A stretch of 64,000 bases of DNA from Nitrospirota bacterium (GCA_021838585.1 JAKCDE010000007.1:6075-70074), one strand, 5' to 3'. Shown: positions 8,730 to 17,894, counted from the first letter of the stretch. Notes: generated by a model from the letters alone, not told the origin. Numbers and translations are program-made.

Positions 8730-9662
8730 ATGCTTAATGAAAGCCGCTGGATATGGATGGACGACAAAATGGTTCCCTGGCAGGATGCCAACGTCCATGT
8801 GTTGACACATTCCCTTCACTATGGGATGGCGGTTTTCGAAGGGATCCGTGCTTACAAGGGGCAGGGGGGAACACATATCTTTCGCCTTGAGGAACACACG
8901 GAGCGGCTTCTTAACTCGGCCAGGGTGATGCAGATGGCCTGTTCCTTGTCCCTTAAGGAAGTGATGGACGCAACCTGTCGGGTTGTCTCGGAAAACGGAC
9001 TCGAGTCCTGCTATATCCGTCCAATCATTTTTATCGGATACGGGGACATGGGAATTTACGCACGAAAGAACCCTGTGCGCCTCTCCATCGCAGCCTGGGA
9101 ATGGGGGACCTACCTCGGAGAAGAGGGGCTTTCCCGGGGAATCCGGGCCAAGGTGAGTTCCTATGCCCGTTTCGGTGTGAACAATTTCCTGGCGCGCGCA
9201 AAGGTTTCCGCCCACTACGTGAACTCCCAGCTGGCCAAATGGGAGGTCAAGGGAGCCGGCTATGACGAGGCGATCTTGCTCGACAGCGATGGAATGGTGG
9301 CCGAAGGACCGGGTGAGAATATCTTTATCGTCAAAAGAGGCGTTCTCAAGACGCCACCCCTCCGGTCTGTCCTGGATGGCATCACCCGCCACTCGGTGAT
9401 GACTCTGGCTCGGGAGGAGGGTATCTCCGTGGTCGAGGAGTCCATGACCAGAGACGATCTCTACCTGGCCGACGAGGCCTTCTTCACCGGAACTGCCGCC
9501 GAACTGACCCCGATCCGGGAAATCGACGACAGACCGATCGGGGCCGGAAAACCGGGACCCTTGACCCAGCGTCTCCAGTCCCTGTTTTTCGACATCGCCC
9601 GAGGCAATACTCCGCGCCATCCGGAGTGGCGGACGACCGTCGCTCCGAAGCAGGTTCCCTGA
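8730..9662 (+). CDS. ilvE: Branched-chain amino acid aminotransferase
   Basis: PLP enzyme for the last step of valine, leucine and isoleucine synthesis. The 310 residues match class IV aminotransferases. The opening VLTHSLHYGMAVFEGIRAY motif is present, the PLP lysine is K158 (LARAKVSAHYVNS), and GPGENIFIV is the phosphate-cup segment. ATG at 8730 follows GGAG at 8721-8724. It lies 36 bases after the Bax-inhibitor-like gene and may share its transcript. Confidence 0.95.
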   Translation: MLNESRWIWMDDKMVPWQDANVHVLTHSLHYGMAVFEGIRAYKGQGGTHIFRLEEHTERLLNSARVMQMACSLSLKEVMDATCRVVSENGLESCYIRPIIFIGYGDMGIYARKNPVRLSIAAWEWGTYLGEEGLSRGIRAKVSSYARFGVNNFLARAKVSAHYVNSQLAKWEVKGAGYDEAILLDSDGMVAEGPGENIFIVKRGVLKTPPLRSVLDGITRHSVMTLAREEGISVVEESMTRDDLYLADEAFFTGTAAELTPIREIDDRPIGAGKPGPLTQRLQSLFFDIARGNTPRHPEWRTTVAPKQVP

Positions 9663-9723
9663 AGGGGGCCCCTTTCACCGGAAGGGGCTGTTCACGTTTC
9701 GTCCGCCTCTGCCGGATCTTTAA

Positions 9724-9822
9724 ATGAAAGGATTGCTGCCACGGCTGCCCTTCAAAAGACCAAAGGCAAGCCGTCCCCACCCGAATGGGCGCGCTCCCTT
9801 CCTGAGCGCACGCTCATCCTAA
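9724..9822 (+). other. Possible 32-codon leader ORF overlapping the polA ATG
   Basis: An ATG-initiated frame of 32 codons, rich in Arg and Pro. Its TAA stop shares its last base with the first ATG of polA (TAATG). It could couple translation into polA or be chance. No convincing ribosome-binding site precedes it. It is listed because the polA start itself is problematic. Confidence 0.25.
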
Positions 9823-12323
9823 TGGATGGATTCGGCTATATTTTCAGGGCCTACTACAGTCGGGTCAGCTTTGTCTCCCGATCCGGAGTTCCAACAGGAG
9901 CTTTCACGGTTTTCGGAAACATGCTCCTGTCCCTCCTCAATCTGTTCGAGCCCCGATATTTCGCCGTTGTGTTCGAAAGCCGGACGGGAAATGTCCGCTC
10001 TGAAATCCTTCCGGAGATCAAGGCAAACCGGACACCTCCTCCGGATGACCTCCTCCGGCAGATCCCTTTTATAGAATCCCTGATCAGGGGACTCGGAATT
10101 CCGCTTGTCTGGGTGGACGGGTACGAAGCGGATGACACCATCGCGGCCCTTGCCCGGCACTGGCTTCTGGAGCAGCCGGATTCCCGTGTCCTCGTCCTCT
10201 CCACCGACAAGGATCTCCTGGCACTCGTTTCCGATCGTCTCCAGGTCTATGATCCTATGCTTCAGAAACTCTATGGCCCACGAGAGGTTATGGAAAAGTG
10301 GGGGGTGGAGCCGGGTCAGATTTCCGATTTTCTGGCATTGACCGGAGACAGCGTCGACAACATCAGTGGTGTCCCCGGGATTGGACCGAAAACAGCGGCC
10401 GCCCTTCTGGCGGGAGGGCTCCACGTCGAGGAGCTGGTGGCGCACCCGGAGACCGTCTTTCCCGAGCGCCTCCGCCCCAAAATCATCGAGTATCGGGACC
10501 TGATCCTCAGGAACAAAAGCGTGACCATTCTTCATGACGGTCTTGATGCTGACGCCTCTCTGGAGGCAATGAAGATCGGTCCACCTCACGAGGCCAATCT
10601 CAGGGAACTGGCCGAATCACTTGAAACGGCGACTCTTCTGGGCCGGATCCTCGAGTGGACGGGCAAGCAGGCACCAAAAAAGGGGGAGGCTCCGGATCCT
10701 CCTTTGCCCTCCGCCAAAATTCCTCCTTCCTCCTTTCGGGGGATCCTCCTCGATCAGGAGTGGGGGATAGGGGTGTGGGATGGACAGATCTGGAGCTGGA
10801 ATGAAGCCTTCGAGGAGCTATGCCGGATGGGCAGAGAGATCCTCGGATCCGGTCATTCCATCTGGACGTCGAGTCTGACGGGACTCCTTCGGAGATGTCC
10901 GGAATTGTGCGATGGGCCCCTCCCGGTTTTCGACATGGAGCTCGCTGGCTATCTTCTGGACCCCGGCCGCCGGGATTATAGCCTGGGAGCCCTCGGGGAT
11001 CAGCTTTTTCTGACGGGAAATCCTGAGAATCCCGAGGAGAGAGCCTCCCTTGTCTTCGCCATCCTGGAGAAGCTTGAACGGGAGATCGACAGACTTGCCC
11101 TTGGCTCTCTTCTGAAAAACCTCGAAATCCCTGTGGCCAGGATTCTCGTCAAAATGGAGCAGGCCGGGGTCATGGTGAGCCGCTCCCGGATCAATGAGGT
11201 CCGGGGCATCATCGAAGAGCGGATCGGAGGGCTCGAAACCGAAATTCACCAGGCGGCCGGAGGTCCTTTCGCCATACTGTCCCCCAAACAGGTGGGGGAG
11301 GTTCTGTTCGGCCGGCTGGGGCTTCCGGCGCCCCGAAAGACCGGCAAGAAGGGAGGCTCCCCCTCAACCGACGAGGAGACCCTCCAAGCTCTTTCCCCGC
11401 TTCATCCTCTCCCCGGCCTCATCATTGAATACCGGCAGCTCAGAAAGTTCCTTTCGACCTATCTGACTCCCATGGAGGAAGGAACTGGCCCCGACAACCG
11501 CCTCCACGGCCAGTTCAACCAGACGGTCGCAGCGACGGGACGACTTTCTTCCTCGGGACCGAACCTCCAGAACATTCCGGCCAAAACCGATCTGGGCCGC
11601 CTGATCCGCCGTTGTTTTGTCTCTCCGGAGGGGTCGGTGCTTCTCTCGGCCGACTATTCCCAGATAGAGCTCCGGCTTCTGGCCCATCTGAGCCAGGACC
11701 CTTTTCTTTTGCAAGCCTTCGCAGAGGACCAGGATATTCATTCACGGACGGCGCATCTCCTCTTCGGGGAACCGGTGACATCCGAAACGCGAAGACGGGC
11801 CAAAACCTTCAATTTCGGGATTCTTTACGGGATGTCCGCCTTCAGTCTGGCCCAGGACCTTGGCATTACTCCCGCCGAAGCCCAGGGGGTCATCGATCGC
11901 TATTTCAGCGTTTTTTCCGAGGTGGGTCCCTACTTCGAGAAGATTCGGAAGAATGCGGAAAAGACGGGACGGATTTCAACCATCCTTGGACGGATCCGCC
12001 CTATTCCCGAAATCATGTCCGACAACCGGCGAATCCGCGAGTATGGAGAGCGTATGGCGGTTAACTCCGTGCTCCAGGGATCGGCCGCCGATCTCATCAA
12101 GAAGGCGATGGTTGATCTCGAAGCGTACCTTGAAAAGACGGGAGGACGGTCCCGTCTTTTGATCCAGGTGCACGACGAGCTTCTGCTCGAGGTCCCCGAA
12201 GAGGAACTGGAAAAAACCTCGTCGGCAATCCGGGAGTGCATGGAAGAAGCGGTGGCTCTCTCGGTTCCCCTTAAAGTCCGTCTCGGGACTGGGCGGGATT
12301 GGGTGGAGGCCCATCCTGTCTGA
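9822..12323 (+). CDS. polA: DNA polymerase I
   Basis: Fills gaps and removes RNA primers. Domains in order: 5'-3' exonuclease (about 1-280, with STDKDLLAL and GVPGIGPKTA), a 3'-5' exonuclease-like region (about 300-420) and the polymerase. Polymerase motif A is SADYSQIELRLL, motif B RRRAKTFNFGILYG, motif C VHDELLLEVP. The acidic DxE metal site of a working proofreading domain is not visible. The first ATG would start the protein at MDGFGYIFRAYYS, leaving out the first strand of the nuclease fold. The codons just upstream read ERTLIL, matching the missing strand (PLILVDG in E. coli), so translation probably begins upstream at an unusual codon. Confidence 0.95.
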   Translation: MDGFGYIFRAYYSRVSFVSRSGVPTGAFTVFGNMLLSLLNLFEPRYFAVVFESRTGNVRSEILPEIKANRTPPPDDLLRQIPFIESLIRGLGIPLVWVDGYEADDTIAALARHWLLEQPDSRVLVLSTDKDLLALVSDRLQVYDPMLQKLYGPREVMEKWGVEPGQISDFLALTGDSVDNISGVPGIGPKTAAALLAGGLHVEELVAHPETVFPERLRPKIIEYRDLILRNKSVTILHDGLDADASLEAMKIGPPHEANLRELAESLETATLLGRILEWTGKQAPKKGEAPDPPLPSAKIPPSSFRGILLDQEWGIGVWDGQIWSWNEAFEELCRMGREILGSGHSIWTSSLTGLLRRCPELCDGPLPVFDMELAGYLLDPGRRDYSLGALGDQLFLTGNPENPEERASLVFAILEKLEREIDRLALGSLLKNLEIPVARILVKMEQAGVMVSRSRINEVRGIIEERIGGLETEIHQAAGGPFAILSPKQVGEVLFGRLGLPAPRKTGKKGGSPSTDEETLQALSPLHPLPGLIIEYRQLRKFLSTYLTPMEEGTGPDNRLHGQFNQTVAATGRLSSSGPNLQNIPAKTDLGRLIRRCFVSPEGSVLLSADYSQIELRLLAHLSQDPFLLQAFAEDQDIHSRTAHLLFGEPVTSETRRRAKTFNFGILYGMSAFSLAQDLGITPAEAQGVIDRYFSVFSEVGPYFEKIRKNAEKTGRISTILGRIRPIPEIMSDNRRIREYGERMAVNSVLQGSAADLIKKAMVDLEAYLEKTGGRSRLLIQVHDELLLEVPEEELEKTSSAIRECMEEAVALSVPLKVRLGTGRDWVEAHPV

Positions 12324-12344
12324 TTCTTTCAAAGGAGCGTGTTG

Positions 12345-13043
12345 ATGAACACCCGACCGATTCTCGACAACATGAACCTCCCTCTTCTTGGCATGTCGCT
12401 GGCGGCGATTCTCGTGGCCTTTGTCTTTGCGGCAGTGGGAACGGCCTATGTCCTCCGGAGAGCCCGTGGGACCATTCAGGAGCCGAAGATAAGACTCTGG
12501 GCAAAGATAGGCTGGGCTGTCTTTGCCGTCTATGTCGTCGGTTACATGACCTACTTTTACAAGAAGGCCGAGCCTGTCGTCATCGCCTATCCCTTCACCG
12601 CCGGAGACCGGGCCCTGGCGAGCGGCCACTACAAGGAAGCCCTTGACGACTATAAAGCGGTCGTGGCCCGGTATCCGAACTTCGGGATGGCGCACTACAA
12701 GCTCGGGATGCTCTACCGAGTGGTGAAGCAGGTGGATGGATCGATTGCGGAACTAAAAAAGGCGATCGCACTCGATCCGAATCTTGCCCCGGCCTACTTT
12801 GCCCTGGGCTCCATTCTCTGGACCCGGGGAACTGCCATGGACGCCATGCCTTATTTCGAAAAGGGGCTGACGCTCGATCCGAAGACTCCCCAGCGACCCT
12901 TTTTTCAGCAGATCATCGACAGGGCCAAGAAGGAGAAGGCCGGTCTCATCAAACCCGGAACATCCGGACGTCCTCATCTGTCGCCGGCTTCTCCCGCGGC
13001 TGCGTCATCGTCCATTCCACCTTCCGGAGCCAATACCCCGTGA
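12345..13043 (+). CDS. Membrane-anchored TPR protein, hypothetical
   Basis: A 232-residue protein with two N-terminal hydrophobic helices (about 12-35 and 50-66), three TPR units (from about 85 to 195) and a Pro/Ser/Ala-rich tail. TPRs mediate protein contacts; no partner is evident. ATG at 12345 is chosen because AAAGGAG lies at 12331-12337; a GTG at 12339 is also in frame. It sits directly after polA and its stop overlaps the next start as GTGA. Confidence 0.7.
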   Translation: MNTRPILDNMNLPLLGMSLAAILVAFVFAAVGTAYVLRRARGTIQEPKIRLWAKIGWAVFAVYVVGYMTYFYKKAEPVVIAYPFTAGDRALASGHYKEALDDYKAVVARYPNFGMAHYKLGMLYRVVKQVDGSIAELKKAIALDPNLAPAYFALGSILWTRGTAMDAMPYFEKGLTLDPKTPQRPFFQQIIDRAKKEKAGLIKPGTSGRPHLSPASPAAASSSIPPSGANTP

Positions 13044-13474
13044 CAATGCCATTTCGGACCAGACTGACCATTCTGATATTTGCCGTGCCGGGACTGCTTG
13101 ATGAATACTGGCTTGGCAACAGATTTCTCGATCTCCCGGCGCGCTTGCGCCGACCGATTCTTGTCTCCGTGGAGGGAGCGATGCTGGTGCTCCTTCTCGT
13201 CCTCGTCATGTGGAGTTTCACTGCCCGCAGGCTGTCATCCCGGTCCGCGGCATTTCTCTTTACCTCGGCCGTCATGATGGGAGGAGGGGGGGCGTTGCGC
13301 CTTCTGCTCGTCCTCATGGATCCGACAGGAGATCCGCTCCTAAAGCCGCATCTTTTTGAGGTGGGTGGCCTTGTGTTTGCCGCGATGATGATTGGAATCG
13401 AAGGGCAGGCCGCCCGTCGGTACTTTGATAAAGTGCGCCAGTCACGGAACGGGGAAGGGGAGTCCCCCGCGTGA
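13040..13474 (+). CDS. Hypothetical four-helix membrane protein
   Basis: A 144-residue very hydrophobic protein with probably three or four membrane helices and short basic loops. I do not recognise a family. GTG start overlaps the preceding stop (GTGA) and its own stop overlaps coaE the same way, so it is translated as part of the polA-to-galU run. The overlaps on both sides are the main evidence that it is a real gene. Confidence 0.65.
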   Translation: MTMPFRTRLTILIFAVPGLLDEYWLGNRFLDLPARLRRPILVSVEGAMLVLLLVLVMWSFTARRLSSRSAAFLFTSAVMMGGGGALRLLLVLMDPTGDPLLKPHLFEVGGLVFAAMMIGIEGQAARRYFDKVRQSRNGEGESPA

Positions 13475-14082
13475 TCGTTGTGGGGCTGACGGGGGGGATC
13501 GCTTCGGGAAAGTCCTTCATTGGGGACTTGATGAGGCGACGGGGGGTTGCCGTGATCGATGCGGATCAGCTGGCAAGAGATGTAGTGCGCAGGGGAACGG
13601 AGGGATTTGATGAGGTAATCCGCGCCTTTCCGGAGGTGCTGCTTGGCGGGGAAATCGATCGACCAGCCCTGGCCCGGATCATTTTTTCCGATCCTGAAAA
13701 GCGGCGCAGGCTGGAAGGAATTGTTCATCCAAGGGTTCATGCCGAATTCCTTCGTCAAAAGGCGCTCCATGCCGATGATCCTCTTGTCGTCTACGAAGTT
13801 CCTCTTCTGTTCGAGAGGGGCCTTGAAAAGGAGATGGACGCGGTCATCGTCGTCGACGTTCCCGAAGAGATCCAGAGGGAGCGCCTGCTGCGCCGCTCCG
13901 GGCTAAGTGCGGAAGAGGCGGGTCAACGGATCAAATCCCAGCTGAGTCGGGAGGAGAAGCTGTCCCGGGCCGACTTCATTCTTTCGGGACTCCTGACCGA
14001 AGAGGAGACAGACCAGGCTCTCGACAGTCTTCTTCCCAAAATCCTGAAGGGAGTTAAAACGAGGAAGGGAGGCGATGCATGA
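13471..14082 (+). CDS. coaE: Dephospho-CoA kinase
   Basis: Catalyses the last step of coenzyme A synthesis. The P-loop GLTGGIASGKS is at residues 5-15. The conserved DADQLARDV follows, then HPRVHAEF and the YEVPLLFERGLEKEMD segment of the family. Length 203 is normal. The GTG start overlaps the upstream gene and the stop overlaps galU as ATGA. Confidence 0.95.
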   Translation: MIVVGLTGGIASGKSFIGDLMRRRGVAVIDADQLARDVVRRGTEGFDEVIRAFPEVLLGGEIDRPALARIIFSDPEKRRRLEGIVHPRVHAEFLRQKALHADDPLVVYEVPLLFERGLEKEMDAVIVVDVPEEIQRERLLRRSGLSAEEAGQRIKSQLSREEKLSRADFILSGLLTEEETDQALDSLLPKILKGVKTRKGGDA

Positions 14083-14957
14083 AAGAACTCAGAAAAGCTG
14101 TTTTTCCCCTTGCGGGTCACGGAACCCGCTTTCTGCCGATGACCAAGGCTTCTCCCAAGGAGATGCTTCCGCTTGTGGACAAACCCGTTGTCCAGTACAC
14201 GGTCGAGGAGGCGGTCGCTTCCGGAGTCGGGCAGATCATCATGGTCACCGGTCGGGGGAAGCGGGCAATCGAAGACCATTTCGACATTTCCTACGAGCTT
14301 GAGGATGTCCTTCGCGAAAAGGGAAAGATGAAACTCCTGGAGGATGTTCGTCGGATTTCCTTTATGGCAGAGGTGGTCTACACCCGTCAGAAGGAATCCC
14401 TTGGCCTGGGACACGCCGTTCTCTGTGCCAGAAATCTTGTCGGGGAGGAGCCTTTCGCAGTGGCTTTGGCCGACGAGGTGATCGACGGGAAAGAGCCCGC
14501 CCTGGCACAGCTTCTCGATGTGGCCCGGGAATTCGATGCACCCGTCATAGGCGTCCAGGAGGTCCCGGCCTCCGAGGTCTCCCATTACGGAATCATTCAG
14601 GGGCCGGAGATCCGGGAGGGACTCTTTCGCGTGGAATCCCTTGTGGAAAAACCCAGGATGGACGAGGCCCCGAGCCGGTGGGCCGTGATCGGGCGTTATG
14701 TTCTCACGCCGGACATCTTTTCTATTCTTGAAAATCAGAGACCTGGGGTCGGGGGAGAGATTCAGCTGACCGACGCGCTGGTCACTCTGGCGGCACATCG
14801 TCCCTTGTATGCCGTCAAAATAGAGGGACGGAGGTACGACACGGGAGACAAGGGAGGATTCCTGAGGGCAACCGTGAGATTCGGGCTCAAAAATCCCGAC
14901 CTTGGACCCGAGTTCCGGAAGTTTCTGGTTGACCTTCTCGAACATCCTGAACGGTGA
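14079..14957 (+). CDS. galU: UTP-glucose-1-phosphate uridylyltransferase
   Basis: Makes UDP-glucose for surface polysaccharides and related glycans. The N-terminal nucleotide-binding signature reads PLAGHGTRFLPMTKASPKEM (usual form AAGLGTR). The lid-region segment GLGHAVLCARN and the VEKPRMDEAPS and GGEIQLTDAL motifs are all present. 292 residues is the normal length. The ATGA overlap with coaE implies coupling. Confidence 0.95.
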   Translation: MKELRKAVFPLAGHGTRFLPMTKASPKEMLPLVDKPVVQYTVEEAVASGVGQIIMVTGRGKRAIEDHFDISYELEDVLREKGKMKLLEDVRRISFMAEVVYTRQKESLGLGHAVLCARNLVGEEPFAVALADEVIDGKEPALAQLLDVAREFDAPVIGVQEVPASEVSHYGIIQGPEIREGLFRVESLVEKPRMDEAPSRWAVIGRYVLTPDIFSILENQRPGVGGEIQLTDALVTLAAHRPLYAVKIEGRRYDTGDKGGFLRATVRFGLKNPDLGPEFRKFLVDLLEHPER

Positions 14958-14969
14958 TGCAGGACTCCG

Positions 14970-15962
14970 ATGGAATCTGATCTCATCAGTGAGCTCTCCC
15001 GGATCCTTGCCGGCCTTCCGGTTTCCGGCGTTCTGGCGGGCATCGGAGACGATGCAGCTCTCCTCTCCCCGCCTCCGGGGCGCAACATTCTCGTAACGAC
15101 CGACAGCCAGCGGGAGAATGTCCATTTTCGATGGGATTGGACTGATCCGGAGTCGCTGGGCTATCGGCTGGTCGCGGTCAATGTGAGCGATATCGCCTCG
15201 AAAGGGGGTGTCCCCTGGTCTTGCGTGGCGGCTGTGGGACTCCCCCAGAATTACGATCCTGCCGTGTTGCTGGGAGTGTACCGAGGAATTGCGGAGGCTT
15301 GCCGGGAATATGGTTGTTCCATGGTTGGGGGAGACCTGTCCCGAGACTCCGGACGCTGGAATTTTGTCCTGACCCTTCTTGGAACCATTCCCGATGGGAT
15401 CTTCCCTGCAAGAGCGTCTCTATCGGAGGGGGACGCCCTCTATCTGCTGGGACGTCCAGGACGGGCAAGGGCAGGTTATCTCTCTCTCTTGCGAGGTGTC
15501 GGAGGGGAGATCCTTTCGCCCGCACGGCAGGCCTTCCGACGTCCGAGAGCGCTTCTTTCAGCCGGACAGGCTCTTTCTCTGCGGCCGGAAATATCCGCCA
15601 CCATCGACAGCTCCGACGGCCTGGAGCGTTCCCTTTCGGAGCTCTCTCTGGCCTCGGGGTTGTCAATTCGTGTCGAATCTCTTCCCGTGACGGACGAAAT
15701 CCGCTCCTGGTCCTCTCTCCTGGGAGAGGATCCCGAGACACTGGTCTGGACCGGAGGAGAAGATTACGACATCGTCTTCGGCGTCAGCGGCAAGAGAGAG
15801 GAATCATTTATCCGGTGGGTACAATCAGAACTTCTGTCGGGGTCGGCAGAGGGAATTCATTATGTGGGTCGGGCGGTGAAAGGAAATGGTCCGGCTTCCG
15901 TCTATTTTGGAAACCAGATCAAATCAATCAAGGGAAAAGGTTTTGATCACACCGTCCCCTGA
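14970..15962 (+). CDS. thiL: Thiamine-monophosphate kinase
   Basis: Phosphorylates thiamine monophosphate to the active cofactor. The family signatures GIGDDAALL near residue 28, the TTDSQRENVHF segment, VNVSDIASKGG and the C-terminal WTGGEDYDIVFGV are present. 330 residues is normal. ATG at 14970 follows AGGA with a five-base spacer. It is 12 bases after galU, in the same operon. Confidence 0.95.
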   Translation: MESDLISELSRILAGLPVSGVLAGIGDDAALLSPPPGRNILVTTDSQRENVHFRWDWTDPESLGYRLVAVNVSDIASKGGVPWSCVAAVGLPQNYDPAVLLGVYRGIAEACREYGCSMVGGDLSRDSGRWNFVLTLLGTIPDGIFPARASLSEGDALYLLGRPGRARAGYLSLLRGVGGEILSPARQAFRRPRALLSAGQALSLRPEISATIDSSDGLERSLSELSLASGLSIRVESLPVTDEIRSWSSLLGEDPETLVWTGGEDYDIVFGVSGKREESFIRWVQSELLSGSAEGIHYVGRAVKGNGPASVYFGNQIKSIKGKGFDHTVP

Positions 15963-16467
15963 AAACAATCAGCAGTCCACGACCGATGAAAATCCCGGGA
16001 AGGAAGGGTGGAAAGAAAAAGTTCTCCGACTCTTTCTTGGTTCAAACGATCCGTTTCGCGATGCCCTTTCATTCGCGACAGGCTTCGCGTCCGCCTTTCT
16101 GCCGCCATTCGGATTCCATAGTATCCTGGTCGCCTTCCTGGCCTATCTCTTCCGGCTCTCCCTTCCGATCGGTCTTTTGGGGTCATGGACCAACAATCCC
16201 TGGACCTTCGTTCCCGTCTTTCTTCCGGCTTATCTTGCGGAGATCAAGGTCGGGGCTATGATCCTCGATACAAAGGTATGGGTTCCCAATATAAGGGCTC
16301 TTTCTCATATGCCGAAAGATGCCATTCTGGCCCAGGTACGGGACGTCCTTTATCCATTCATCGTCGGGTCCGCTGTTTTTGCCCTTGGTGCCTTCCTTCT
16401 CTCGTTTCCGGCGGCCTATTTTCTCATCCGCTGGATCAAGGCGAAGAGGGGCTTCCCTCCCCTCTGA
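15943..16467 (+). CDS. DUF2062-domain membrane protein
   Basis: A small membrane protein with the DUF2062 pattern: FATGFASAFLPPFGFHSILVA, then a NNPWTFVPVFLPAY segment, then a C-terminal helix pair and basic end. The function of the domain is not established to my knowledge. The start is unclear. TTG at 15943 has an AAGGG-type site just upstream and overlaps thiL by 20 bases, giving 174 residues; an in-frame ATG at 15886 is possible but deep in thiL. The 3' end overlaps the convergent OmpA-like gene by 32 bases. Confidence 0.72.
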   Translation: MITPSPENNQQSTTDENPGKEGWKEKVLRLFLGSNDPFRDALSFATGFASAFLPPFGFHSILVAFLAYLFRLSLPIGLLGSWTNNPWTFVPVFLPAYLAEIKVGAMILDTKVWVPNIRALSHMPKDAILAQVRDVLYPFIVGSAVFALGAFLLSFPAAYFLIRWIKAKRGFPPL

Positions 16468-17110
16468 TGTCAATCCGGACAGACCGGCTTTGAGAGTGGC
16501 AAAGAGAACTTTTCCTGCGACATGCGGAAAAGAGTCTGGATTTGCGGTCTCCCCATGAAAGGGCCCGGAGTTTCTTCGGGGAAAGCCCACGGAAGACGAG
16601 GTAGCGCTTGACGGCCAGACTTCTCCTTAGCCCAAGCTTTTTGTTGTAGGCTTCTGAACCCGTGGGATCGGTGGATCCATGGAGAAGAATTTCCTGATAC
16701 TGTTTTCCCTTCAACTCCCGCGCGAGGGAGTCCAGGACCACCTCGTCCCAATAAGACAGGCGGGAGCTGTTGAATGAAAAATAGACGGTTCGCTGGGTGG
16801 GCAATCCAAGCGGTTTTTTCGGAGAGACAGTCGCTGTTGCCGGCTGAGACGTTGGCGGGGGGACTTCGGTATAGATGCGATGATTGTTCTTTTCGGCTGG
16901 AAGCTCCGTTCGTGGCCACTGGGATGAACCCTCGGAAACGGACACCCCTGGAAATCCGCGATCGGGGGTCGGTCCGGGTGCCATGGATGCGGCGGGCGGC
17001 CTGGCCGCGCATCCGGCCGTTACGGAAAGAAGCGCTCCCAGGACAATGATCCAGGATCTTTTTTTGAACAATCCGGTTTGTGTTCCTTCCGCCTTTTGAA
17101 AAAAGGTCAT
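16436..17110 (-). CDS. OmpA-family C-terminal domain lipoprotein
   Basis: A 224-residue lipoprotein: signal peptide with lipobox VTAGC (C34), a Pro/Ser-rich linker, then an OmpA-like peptidoglycan-binding domain from about residue 105 (VYFSFNSSRLSYWDEVVLDSL, later LRRSLAVKRYLVFRGL). The peptidoglycan-contact Asp/Arg region is only partly conserved. ATG at 17110 is used because AAGGAG lies seven bases upstream. It lies downstream of Pal on the same strand, separated by a terminator. Confidence 0.78.
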   Translation of the reverse strand: MTFFQKAEGTQTGLFKKRSWIIVLGALLSVTAGCAARPPAASMAPGPTPDRGFPGVSVSEGSSQWPRTELPAEKNNHRIYTEVPPPTSQPATATVSPKKPLGLPTQRTVYFSFNSSRLSYWDEVVLDSLARELKGKQYQEILLHGSTDPTGSEAYNKKLGLRRSLAVKRYLVFRGLSPKKLRALSWGDRKSRLFSACRRKSSLCHSQSRSVRIDIRGEGSPSSP

Positions 17111-17195
17111 GCCGGGCTCCTTGTCAGTCTTGGCTCCAGTTCGCTTCGGTTTTCGGAAAGCATCAGGAAATATAGCATGATCTAAAAAAAGAGAC

Positions 17196-17230
17196 AAAAA
17201 AAGACGGGGCCCGTTGGGGCTCCCGTCTTT
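17196..17230 (-). terminator. Rho-independent terminator after pal
   Basis: Stem AAGACGGG/CCCGTCTT with a roughly 12-base loop, followed on the minus strand by a run of U from the A-tract at 17196-17202. It lies 32 bases past the pal stop and before the OmpA-like gene. Confidence 0.85.
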
Positions 17231-17261
17231 CAAAACGGAGAAACGAAATGCCAGGATCAGG

Positions 17262-17801
17262 TTACATGGTGATCTTCATGAAGTGGGCCACGCGGTTTTT
17301 CGCCCAGCAGGACTCGTTATGATCGGAACAGATGGAGTAGTCAGGTATCTCCCTCTTGCCGTATGAGACGATACGGATCCGCTTGGGGGAGACTCCGAGA
17401 CGGATGAGATAGATCCGAGCGGCTTTGGCGCGTTTTTGTCCGAGAACGATATTGTAGGCATCGGTTCCGCGCTCGTCTGCGTGGCCTGCGATGACGACCT
17501 TTACCCCGGAATGAGCCTTGAGGATGGCGGCATCCTTCTTGAGGATGGACCGGTCTTCGGAGGTCAGGATGGCTCTGTCAAAACCAAAGCGGACATCCTT
17601 TTTGAGGGGATCCATCTCTGAGACCGACTGGGACGCCATCGCGTTGTTGTTCTCGGTGGCCGCCGGAGCCTGGGTCGCAGGTGCAGCCTGGGTGCTCTCG
17701 GAGGATCCGGATTTGGCGCCGCCGGAGGAAGCGCATCCCGCCAGACCAAGAACGCCCGCAACGACCAAAGCCATCAAACTCTTGGATTGACCGAATTTCA
17801 T
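17262..17801 (-). CDS. pal: Peptidoglycan-associated lipoprotein Pal-like
   Basis: Outer-membrane lipoprotein anchoring the envelope to peptidoglycan, normally with TolB. Lipobox GLAGC (C23), an Ala/Gln/Thr linker, and an OmpA-like domain with VRFGFDRAILTSED, then VIAGHADERGTDAYN and LGQKRAKAARIYLIRLG. The tail ends CSDHNESCWAKNRV, a common Pal ending. ATG at 17801 follows AAGGAG. No tolQRAB genes are nearby. A terminator follows. Confidence 0.88.
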   Translation of the reverse strand: MKFGQSKSLMALVVAGVLGLAGCASSGGAKSGSSESTQAAPATQAPAATENNNAMASQSVSEMDPLKKDVRFGFDRAILTSEDRSILKKDAAILKAHSGVKVVIAGHADERGTDAYNIVLGQKRAKAARIYLIRLGVSPKRIRIVSYGKREIPDYSICSDHNESCWAKNRVAHFMKITM

Positions 17802-17894
17802 TTGAATCTCCTTCTTTCTCGAATTTTCGCCGCAGCGAATTTTATTATCCGAACCATTGTTGAGGGATCCGGTTCGTCGAATGAGCAATTGTTC

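Noticed and set aside
13923..15125. A 400-codon minus-strand frame opposite coaE, galU and thiL
   Set aside because: Spans three clear plus-strand genes and has no recognisable domain.
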